DNA of 5,153 bases from Thiomargarita sp. (GTDB taxonomy: Bacteria; Pseudomonadota; Gammaproteobacteria; Beggiatoales; Beggiatoaceae), in NCBI GenBank assembly GCA_020721025.1, contig DYNO01000093.1, forward strand, positions 7,184 through 12,336, written 5' to 3'. The translations under genes and the position numbers were made by a program. The notes beneath the pieces are model-generated. The model made no database searches, was not told where the DNA came from, and saw nothing but the letters and a program-made list of their open reading frames with translations. Positions 1 to 5,097 of this stretch are shown here, one piece after another (position 1 is the stretch's first letter; each line of letters starts with the position of its first letter).

Positions 1-156
1 ATGCAACAAAATAAAAATCAATTGTAACAACGTACTTTTGCCGCCACCGTTGAGACTGCCCAGTGGAAAAATTTGGGGCACGAAATCTTTTTCAAAGGTT
101 ATATCGACATCTTTCAATGCGCGAAAATTGGGTACTCTGACACGAAGTAATTGCAT
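1..156 (-). CDS. P-loop ATPase, N-terminal fragment (52 codons, runs off the left edge)
   Basis: The reverse strand opens with ATG at 156-154 and stays open to base 1, giving 52 residues that start MQLLRVRVPNFRALKDVDI. A Walker A-like loop follows at residues 33-42 (GSLNGGGKST). The order (short beta strand, 'NFRALKDVDI', then a P-loop about 35 residues in) is the N-terminus typical of RecF/SMC/ABC-like AAA ATPases, in which an 'F+xL' strand precedes the nucleotide loop. Aligned to the usual GxNGxGKST form, the first Gly is Ser34, but Lys40, Ser41 and Thr42 are intact, so ATP binding is expected. AAGAGG, overlapping the stop codon of the upstream kinase gene, is the clearest ribosome binding site in the window, and only 9 bases separate the two genes. 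This implies one transcript and probably translational coupling with the kinase. Walker B, signature motif and any effector domain lie outside the window, so the function (repair, defence, signalling output) cannot be named. Confidence 0.82.
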   Translation of the reverse strand, partial: MQLLRVRVPNFRALKDVDITFEKDFVPQIFPLGSLNGGGKSTLLQLIFILLH

Positions 157-165
157 AGCAACCTC

Positions 166-1599
166 TTATTCATCTTGTAACGGCAAAGTAAATTCCACCA
201 TGATCCCTTGTTTATCAACACGATTTCGCAATTGGCAATGCCCGCCGCGACTCCACACCAATCGTGCAATCATCGCCAAACCCAATCCCATCCCCTTGAC
301 TTCGCCCGTAAAAGACTTTTCAACTTGATAATACGGTGTCCACGCCTTAATCAATTCATCATTCGACAGACACCGCCCGTTATCCGTCACTCGCAGTTGC
401 ACCATGTTGTTATCATGCGGTATGATGGAAACAATGATTTCTGGGGAATATTGCGGATGAAATTTTTGTGCATTGGTGAGCAATTCTCGCATAATCATTT
501 CAACGCCTTCAATACTAAAATTGACTTTATGTTTCAATAATTCATCCGCCACCGAGACACTGAGCGAAGCCAAATTTAATTCATTGCTGACCCGATGCAC
601 CAATTCCGCAAAACCACTCAGCGGCAAATTTTTCTGTGTTTGCATCAACAATTGTGATGAATCAACATAACGCAAAATATCAATCACTTGGCTGCGTAAA
701 CGTTTGGCACTTTCATTGGCAATATTGAGTAAATGATGAGCGCGTGGCTGGGTTAAATCGGTGCGACTCAACAATTCTAAACTGACTAAACCATTCAGCG
801 GAGCGCGTAATTTATGAGAAACAAGGGTTTGAAATGTCCAAATTTGCCGTTCTAAATTCATCTGTTCGCTGACGTTGTGCAACCGCACCAATTGTTCATC
901 GACTTTATTGGTGGGAAATTCGACGATATCCACTTGTAACCATAGTGACGATTGATGCGAATTTTCCGGGCGCACCAAGTAACGCGCAGTTTGTGCTAAA
1001 TTCGGTTGGGGCCAGTTTTCCCACGCGCCCATCGGTTCAAGTTGATACAATGCTTTCTCCTGCTTGAGCAAACTTTCGCCAGTCAAATCATCACGCAATA
1101 AGCTGAGATACAATCGAGCCGAAGAATTGGCATAGACAATATCATCGCCATTTTTCAGCAATAAATAACCGTCTTCCGTCTGCTCTACCACCCATTCAAA
1201 ACGTGACCATTCGGATAACACTTGATGATAATGATTGAGACGGGCTAGGGTACGAACGCGCGCCAATACTTCAATTTCGTCATACGGTCGGATAATAAAA
1301 TCATCAATCCCAGCGGCTAATGCTTGTTGCATCAAGGCGTTGTCACGTTGCTCAAGTAATAAAACCATGGGTGTTTCGGCAAGCTTGGGATAATGACGAA
1401 TTCGGTGACAGAGATCAAACTGGGCAGCAACCGCGGTACTTGCTTCTAACAGGATTAAATCGGGCGTGTGACGAGCTGCGTGTTCAAACGCTTCAGAGGT
1501 GTGAGTCGCAAACAGCAGTTGATAATGGTCACGAGCGAGCAATGTCCCCAGCGTTCCTTGTGTATCATCAACGATTAAAATGCAACCTACTTCTTTCAT
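166..1599 (-). CDS. Sensor histidine kinase: pseudo-receiver, PAS-like, HisKA, HATPase_c
   Basis: This 477-residue protein has no membrane segment or signal peptide, so it is probably a cytoplasmic sensor kinase. Residues 4-125 have a response-regulator receiver fold: the acidic pair D11-D12 is present, but the phospho-acceptor position is E52 (LILLE), the switch Thr/Ser region reads VLLLE, and the conserved Lys before Pro is R104. Residues about 131-245 resemble a PAS sensor module (EQTEDGYLLLKNGDDIVYAN). The HisKA H-box is at 259-270, with phospho-accepting H262 followed by Lys263 where Glu is usual. The ATPase domain has an N-box at 371-380 (N376), a G1 box at D406-N-G408 that lacks the usual second Gly, and a G2 box GMGLGL at 436-441. 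Autokinase activity is therefore plausible. ATG at 1599 is chosen because the receiver beta-1 strand (CILIVDD) follows at once; no good Shine-Dalgarno is visible. The P-loop ATPase gene follows 9 bases downstream. The stimulus and partner regulator are unknown. Confidence 0.9.
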   Translation of the reverse strand: MKEVGCILIVDDTQGTLGTLLARDHYQLLFATHTSEAFEHAARHTPDLILLEASTAVAAQFDLCHRIRHYPKLAETPMVLLLEQRDNALMQQALAAGIDDFIIRPYDEIEVLARVRTLARLNHYHQVLSEWSRFEWVVEQTEDGYLLLKNGDDIVYANSSARLYLSLLRDDLTGESLLKQEKALYQLEPMGAWENWPQPNLAQTARYLVRPENSHQSSLWLQVDIVEFPTNKVDEQLVRLHNVSEQMNLERQIWTFQTLVSHKLRAPLNGLVSLELLSRTDLTQPRAHHLLNIANESAKRLRSQVIDILRYVDSSQLLMQTQKNLPLSGFAELVHRVSNELNLASLSVSVADELLKHKVNFSIEGVEMIMRELLTNAQKFHPQYSPEIIVSIIPHDNNMVQLRVTDNGRCLSNDELIKAWTPYYQVEKSFTGEVKGMGLGLAMIARLVWSRGGHCQLRNRVDKQGIMVEFTLPLQDE

Positions 1600-1654
1600 G
1601 AGTTATTGTGCCGTCATGTTGCGAGATGATTTTGAAAGTGAAGTGTATTGAACT

Positions 1655-1663
1655 ATTGTAACA
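1655..1663 (-). promoter_or_regulatory. Extended -10 promoter candidate for the sensor kinase/ATPase pair
   Basis: On the reverse strand TGT-TACAAT fits the extended -10 form TGnTAnAAT, with the hexamer at 1660-1655. The -35 position (about 1683-1678, AAGTTA) is poor, as is common for extended -10 promoters. The start would fall near 1648, giving a leader of about 50 bases before the kinase ATG. Assigned from motif and position only. Confidence 0.4.
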
Positions 1664-1788
1664 TTTTTCCTAATAGGTAACTTGGCAGACGCAGTTACTT
1701 TTCAATTGACCGTTCATTGCCCATATTGCAGAAGCCCAATAATTCAACGTGATAGATTCATGAACTGTCCGATTTGGCGCGGTATTTC

Positions 1789-1817
1789 AACCATAAACCG
1801 ATGATAATAGGTATAAT
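1789..1817 (+). promoter_or_regulatory. Promoter candidate for purM
   Basis: A perfect TATAAT lies at 1812-1817, 32 bases before the purM ATG, so transcription would start near 1824 with a leader of about 25 bases. No good -35 is seen: the 17-bp-spaced hexamer is AACCAT at 1789-1794. This suggests weak or activator-dependent initiation, or that the TATAAT is used with a degenerate -35. No PurR-type operator (ACGCAAACGTTTGCGT-like) was recognised. Confidence 0.45.
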
Positions 1818-1820
1818 ACA

Positions 1821-1838
1821 ATGAAATTCATCCATGAA
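1821..1838. repeat. Nested ATGAA/TTCAT inverted repeats at the purM start region
   Basis: ATGAA-A-TTCAT (1821-1831) and TTCAT-CC-ATGAA (1827-1838) share one arm, so three half-sites lie in alternating orientation just downstream of the TATAAT at 1812-1817. A further palindrome TTCATGAA occurs at 1757-1764. The position over the expected transcription start fits an operator, but the region is AT-rich and 5-bp arms can arise by chance. No known regulator is assigned. Confidence 0.3.
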
Positions 1839-1849
1839 CTTAGAATAAA

Positions 1850-2896
1850 ATGCCTCTCGTGAAAAATCAAAATCAATCATTAACTTATCAAGATGCTGGT
1901 GTCAGTATCGACCAAGGCAATTTATTGGTAGAGCGCATTAAACCGATTGCCGCCCGCACCCGTCGTCCTGAGCTTTTAGCCGGAATTGGCGGTTTTGGCG
2001 CGTTATTTGAACTTCCGCTGCATAAATATCAACAACCTGTCCTTGTCTCCAGCACGGACGGCGTGGGCACCAAATTAAAACTTGCAAAAAGCTATGGCAA
2101 GCACGACACGATAGGAATTGATTTAGTGGCGATGTGCGTCAATGATATTGTGGTTTGTGGTGCGGAACCGGTGTTTTTTCTCGATTACTTCGCGACTGGC
2201 AAATTAGATGTGGTGACCGCGACTCAAGTCATTGAAGGCATTGGTAAAGGGTGCGAACTCGCGGGGGCGGCATTGGTGGGCGGGGAAACTGCGGAAATGC
2301 CGGGCATGTATGGCGATGGCGACTACGATTTGGCGGGATTTTGTGTCGGTATTGTAGAAAAATCTGCCATTATTGACCGTAGTAAGGTCGAAGTCGGCGA
2401 TGTCTTGCTGGGATTGGCTTCAAGCGGCGTACATTCCAACGGTTATTCCCTCGTGCGTAAAATTTTAGACGTGGGCGATATTGCTTTAGATACTGATTTT
2501 GAAGGAAAAAAATTGGGTGAAATTTTGCTCGAACCGACGCGTATTTACGTCAAATCATTATTAGAACTGCAACAGCAAGTGGAAATTCACGCGTTAGCCC
2601 ACATTACCGGCGGTGGTTTATTGGAAAATATTCCCCGCGTATTGCCTGAGCAAGTCAGTGCGGTGATTGAATCGACCCGTTGGGTGCGTCCGCCGATTTT
2701 TCAGTGGTTGCAACAACAAGGAAACATTGCAGAAACTGAGATGTATCGCACTTTCAATTGTGGCGTGGGCATGGTGGTATGCGTGGCGGCGGCGAAGGCG
2801 GATAAAGCGATGGAAATTTTGCAAAATGCGGGCGAAACGGTTTGGAAAATTGGCGAAATTCAGTTTTATCAAGATAGCAGTATCGTGATCGTGTGA
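1850..2896 (+). CDS. purM: Phosphoribosylformylglycinamidine cyclo-ligase (AIR synthetase)
   Basis: PurM converts formylglycinamidine ribonucleotide (FGAM) plus ATP to aminoimidazole ribonucleotide (AIR), the fifth step of de novo purine synthesis, in the cytoplasm. The 348-residue product matches the family length (345 in E. coli) and is collinear with the enteric enzyme. Landmarks are the N-terminal YQDAGVSID (13-21), GGFGAL (47-52), the nucleotide-binding STDGVGTKLKLA (68-79), HDTIGIDLVAMCVND (85-99), GGETAEMPGMY (144-154), GSGVHSNGYS-like ASSGVHSNGYSLVRK, TGGGLLENIPRVLP and MYRTFNCGVGM near the C-terminus. Nothing essential appears missing. ATG at 1850 places the conserved YxDAG motif at the usual distance; GTG at 1859 is a possible but less likely alternative start, and neither has a clear Shine-Dalgarno. 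In E. coli purN follows purM; here no purN follows, and a convergent pseudopilin gene overlaps the last 28 bases. Confidence 0.98.
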   Translation: MPLVKNQNQSLTYQDAGVSIDQGNLLVERIKPIAARTRRPELLAGIGGFGALFELPLHKYQQPVLVSSTDGVGTKLKLAKSYGKHDTIGIDLVAMCVNDIVVCGAEPVFFLDYFATGKLDVVTATQVIEGIGKGCELAGAALVGGETAEMPGMYGDGDYDLAGFCVGIVEKSAIIDRSKVEVGDVLLGLASSGVHSNGYSLVRKILDVGDIALDTDFEGKKLGEILLEPTRIYVKSLLELQQQVEIHALAHITGGGLLENIPRVLPEQVSAVIESTRWVRPPIFQWLQQQGNIAETEMYRTFNCGVGMVVCVAAAKADKAMEILQNAGETVWKIGEIQFYQDSSIVIV

Positions 2897-3294
2897 TCTT
2901 GCGAGACGGATTCAGATTTGCGTAAGTGACAGAACGGCGGTTCAAACCAGAGATAAAAAAGCTGTTCTCGGTATTGCAAGGTGATTTTTCCCCCCGTGCA
3001 CGCCCCGTTTGCTCGAAATTTGATTGGCTTTTCTGCGACCAATTGCCACCCGGCGGGGAGTTCTAACGGGATTTTTTCAATGCTGGGATAGGTTGTTAAG
3101 GTGAAATCACGCGATTGTTGAAAGGCTTGATATGCTAATTCATTCAGGTGGCTTAATACTTCATCCCGTTCATAAGCCGCTTGTACGCTATCGTAAAAGG
3201 TGATGAGGCGCGGGGCGATCATGCCGGCGAGGAGGGCAACGATGAAGAGAACAATCATTAGTTCAATGAGGGTGAAGCCGTGATGCGTTTTCAT
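2869..3294 (-). CDS. Type II secretion/type IV pilus-like minor pseudopilin (GspH/FimT-like)
   Basis: The 141-residue product has a class III prepilin signal: the short basic leader MKTHHG, cleavage expected after Gly6, then mature Phe1 and the essential Glu5 (FTLIE) at the head of a hydrophobic helix (residues about 7-28, LMIVLFIVALLAGMIAP). Such proteins are processed by a prepilin peptidase in the inner membrane and assemble into a pseudopilus or at a pilus tip. The remainder (about 30-141) is a small globular domain with alpha-helical spacer 36-60 and beta-rich C-terminal half; 'FRANGACTGGKITLQ' (93-107) resembles the FimT/GspH C-terminal pattern of Gly-rich turn plus strands. Cys99 and Cys122 could form a disulfide. 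No other secretion or pilus gene is nearby, so it is an orphan and GspH versus FimT cannot be decided. The ATG has no clear Shine-Dalgarno and lies 22 bases beyond the end of rnpB on the same strand. Its 3' end overlaps that of purM on the other strand. Confidence 0.88.
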   Translation of the reverse strand: MKTHHGFTLIELMIVLFIVALLAGMIAPRLITFYDSVQAAYERDEVLSHLNELAYQAFQQSRDFTLTTYPSIEKIPLELPAGWQLVAEKPIKFRANGACTGGKITLQYREQLFYLWFEPPFCHLRKSESVSQDHTITILLS

Positions 3295-3316
3295 TTGGAA
3301 GCGTGTGAGGAGAAGA

Positions 3317-3760
3317 GAAAGTTAGTCTATAAGCCGGGTTTTGTGCGTACTTTCAAGCCGTTTGTGACTTAGGGTACGTGGTAATCATTCCTCTGGGATG
3401 TTTGTCATCAAACACCTCTAGCGACCTACCCAAGAGCAGTGCGGACAACACCTTATCTCAATGACGAGATGTGCCCTTCTATTTGGTCTTGCTTCGAGTG
3501 GGGTTTGCCCTGCCATCAATGTTGCCACTGATGCGGTGCGCTCTTACCGACACCATTTCACCCTTACCACAGTTTCACGCGAAAGCCGTTTGTTGACTGA
3601 AGTCGTGAAGAAGTTCTGCGGCGGTATCTTTTCTGTGGCACTTTCCGTAGGCTCGCGCCTCCCAGACGTTATCTGGCACTCTGTCCTGTGAAGCCCGGAC
3701 TTTCCTCAGTGTGAATGTTCAACCAACCATGTCATACTGCGATTACCCGACCAACTTTCC
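3317..3760 (-). ncRNA. rnpB: RNase P RNA, bacterial type A
   Basis: This is the catalytic RNA that removes 5' leaders from pre-tRNAs. On the reverse strand all the universally conserved blocks occur in order: GAGGAAAGTCCGGGC (3707-3693), AGGGTGAAA with GGTAAGAGCGCACC (3566-3535), AGACCAAATAG (within 3489-3472), the GATAAGGT loop that pairs with tRNA 3'-CCA (3457-3450), GGGTAGGTCGCTAGAG (3431-3416) and ACCCGGCTTAT (3339-3329). Ends are set by helix P1, an 11-bp pairing of GAAAGTTGGTC (3759-3749) with GACTAACTTTC (3327-3317). P2 pairs GGTAATC (within 3747-3741) with GATTACC (3386-3380). The length, about 444 nt, exceeds the 377 nt of E. coli. Extra sequence lies in an enlarged P12 arm (TTCACG/CGTGAA around 3574-3609) and in a hairpin between P2 and P4 (3345-3378), the position of optional helix P19. 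A sigma70-like promoter precedes it; no intrinsic terminator is visible before the pseudopilin gene. Any reading frames here are spurious. Confidence 0.97.
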
Positions 3761-3769
3761 CAAGTGGCT

Positions 3770-3799
3770 ATTATAGCGTGTTTTTGCGGTAAACGACAA
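3770..3799 (-). promoter_or_regulatory. Promoter of rnpB
   Basis: On the reverse strand a perfect TATAAT (3775-3770) is preceded, with an 18-bp spacer, by TTGTCG (3799-3794, four of six matches to TTGACA). The start would fall near 3762, a few bases before the 5' strand of helix P1 at 3759, exactly where a mature RNase P RNA should begin. The promoter lies in the 100-base gap after ntrB, so rnpB need not depend on ntrB transcription. Confidence 0.78.
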
Positions 3800-3863
3800 T
3801 TTTCGTTCTTAATCTGAGCCGTTTGTCCCGAATGTTCCAAAGGTTCTGATTGAGGTGATTGTT

Positions 3864-4922
3864 TTAAATCTGCTCCATCGGAATCCACAGTGTAAAAACC
3901 GTCTCGCCCGGTTGACTGCTGCATTCAATAAAGCCGTTGTGCCGATTGATAATGGATTGTGCAATGGACAGCCCCAAGCCCGTCCCGTCCGCTCGTCCCG
4001 TCACTAGGGGATAAAAAATTTGATCTAACATGTCGCGTGGAATGCCAGTGCCATTGTCTGTAATATCAATCCGAATGACCAATTTATAACGTTTATTCCC
4101 CAATGTCATCTGACGATGCACTCGAGTACGCAGATGAATTTCGCCTTGATAATTGACCGCTTGAACAGCATTGCGCATGATATTTAATACGGCTTGTATC
4201 AGTTGGTCAGTATCGGCGAGAAACTCCGGAATACTGGGATCAAAATCACTTTCAATGCGTACCCGTTGCCCCACTTCAGACAGAATCAATTGACGTACTT
4301 GCATCAAGATGTGATGAATATTGACTAAACGTTTATGACAACGCACGTTAGGTTCGAGCAAGCGGTCTAATAAACTCTGTAATCGATCAGCTTCACGGAT
4401 GATAATTTCTGTATATTCCGCCAATTGCTTATCCGGTAATTCCCGCTCTAACAACTGTGCTGCCCCACGCAATCCTCCCAACGGATTCTTGATTTCATGC
4501 GCCAAGCCGCGAATTACATTACGAACCGTCTGTTGTTGCATAAATAGATTTTCTTCACGAGTGACGCGCAAATGTTGGTCAGTGCGAGCCAATTCTAATA
4601 AAATGTAATTGCTGTATGGTTCGTCATTGACTGGAATGATGCTGTAATCAACGGTAATTGCGTGAGAATTAGAAATATGCAGTCGCACGCCTTTTTCAAT
4701 CATGGGGCAGCGTTTTTGCAAGACTTGGCATAATGTTTCACGAGTTAACTGCGCGCCCGGTAACAAGTTATCAATTTCCATTGTCTTCGCTTGTTTGGCA
4801 CTGATTTCTAACATCACCTCGCCCGCCGGATTAATGGCTTCCAAACGTTGCTCACCGTTAAACCAGAGCACCGCAGTGGAGAGGTTTTCTAACATGTATT
4901 GTGCGAGATAGGAGGGAATCAT
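3864..4922 (-). CDS. ntrB: Nitrogen regulation sensor kinase/phosphatase NtrB (NRII)
   Basis: NtrB (GlnL) is the cytoplasmic PII-controlled kinase that phosphorylates NtrC under nitrogen limitation and dephosphorylates it when nitrogen is ample. The 352-residue product (E. coli has 349) begins with a PAS-like sensor domain (about 7-115; LENLSTAVLWFNGEQRLEAI). Its H-box GLAHEIKNPLGGLRGAAQLL (139-158, phospho-acceptor H142) is nearly identical to the enteric protein. The ATPase domain has the N-box NIMRNAVQA (N251), G1 DNGTG (289-293), FYPLVTGR (303-310) and G2 GTGLGLS (313-319). All catalytic residues are present. The frame could be extended to a TTG at 4973, but ATG at 4922 fits the family length and the likely transcription start near 4981; neither has a good Shine-Dalgarno. 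In most gammaproteobacteria ntrB lies between glnA and ntrC. Here rnpB follows and no ntrC is present in the window. The upstream region carries a Fur-box-like element. Confidence 0.95.
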   Translation of the reverse strand: MIPSYLAQYMLENLSTAVLWFNGEQRLEAINPAGEVMLEISAKQAKTMEIDNLLPGAQLTRETLCQVLQKRCPMIEKGVRLHISNSHAITVDYSIIPVNDEPYSNYILLELARTDQHLRVTREENLFMQQQTVRNVIRGLAHEIKNPLGGLRGAAQLLERELPDKQLAEYTEIIIREADRLQSLLDRLLEPNVRCHKRLVNIHHILMQVRQLILSEVGQRVRIESDFDPSIPEFLADTDQLIQAVLNIMRNAVQAVNYQGEIHLRTRVHRQMTLGNKRYKLVIRIDITDNGTGIPRDMLDQIFYPLVTGRADGTGLGLSIAQSIINRHNGFIECSSQPGETVFTLWIPMEQI

Positions 4923-4956
4923 AGTGATGATAGTCGTGCCACAGCTTCTAAACCAT

Positions 4957-4986
4957 TTGACAATCACTAACAAAGAGAATGAGAAT
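4957..4986 (+). promoter_or_regulatory. Rightward promoter candidate overlapping the Fur-like site
   Basis: A perfect -35 hexamer TTGACA (4957-4962) is followed after 18 bases by GAGAAT (4981-4986), four of six matches to TATAAT and part of the Fur-like element. It would start transcription near 4993 towards a gene beyond the right edge; no start codon ATG occurs on the plus strand from 5000 to 5153. The -10 is weak, so this could be a chance match. Confidence 0.35.
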
Positions 4987-4999
4987 GATTATCATTGAT
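4975..4999. promoter_or_regulatory. Fur-box-like operator (extended hexamer array)
   Basis: Reading the plus strand, three adjacent hexamers GAGAAT-GAGAAT-GATTAT (4975-4992) are followed by C and ATTGAT (the reverse of ATCAAT). This is the forward-forward-x-reverse layout of the ferric uptake regulator site GATAAT-GATAAT-C-ATTATC, with one more forward hexamer. The central 19 bases (4981-4999) match the classical E. coli consensus at 14 positions by eye, including the core GATTATCATT. The site covers the -10 of the leftward promoter candidate for ntrB and the weak -10 of the rightward one, which suits repression by iron-loaded Fur. Which gene it controls is inferred. Confidence 0.72.
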
Positions 5000-5015
5000 A
5001 TTCCCGTCGTATCAA
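4988..5015 (-). promoter_or_regulatory. Leftward sigma70 promoter candidate for ntrB
   Basis: On the reverse strand TTGATA (5015-5010, five of six) and GATAAT (4993-4988, five of six) are separated by 16 bases. The start would be near 4981, giving an ntrB leader of about 60 bases. The -10 lies inside the Fur-like site. This is the best sigma70 match upstream of ntrB. An isolated TATAAT at 5073-5068 on the same strand has no acceptable -35. No sigma54 element was recognised. Confidence 0.55.
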
Positions 5016-5072
5016 ACTATTTTCGCAACTGCTTGATTACTCAAGGCTTACGTTACTATTACGGGCGATTAT

Positions 5073-5097
5073 AGTCCCGCTGAAGCTCGTCGGGACT
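5073..5097. repeat. 7-bp perfect inverted repeat (possible hairpin)
   Basis: AGTCCCG (5073-5079) and CGGGACT (5091-5097) form a GC-rich 7-bp stem around an 11-base loop. No U-tract follows on either strand, so it is not a standard intrinsic terminator, although it could end or protect a leftward transcript from beyond the right edge, or act as an operator. The rest of 5016-5153 shows no gene that can be supported. Confidence 0.4.

Noticed and set aside
38..328. Plus-strand open frame of 96 codons at the left edge
   Set aside because: It is antisense to the ATPase and kinase genes, both of which have recognisable domains in the opposite direction.
1706..1734. TTGACC as a -35 for purM
   Set aside because: No -10-like hexamer occurs at 16-18 bases downstream.
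3461..3691. Plus-strand open frame of 76 codons
   Set aside because: It lies wholly inside the conserved RNase P RNA on the other strand and shows no protein-like features.
3706..3924. Minus-strand open frame of 72 codons across the ntrB/rnpB gap
   Set aside because: It overlaps the end of ntrB in another frame, the rnpB promoter and the rnpB 5' end; its composition does not look like a protein.
4923..4973. N-terminal extension of NtrB by 17 residues from a TTG start
   Set aside because: It would make the protein longer than the family norm, lacks a ribosome binding site, and the TTG would lie about 8 bases from the likely transcription start.
5032..5045. Inverted repeat CTTGA-TTAC-TCAAG
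   Set aside because: A 5-bp stem in AT-rich sequence, with no run of U and no known match; consistent with chance.
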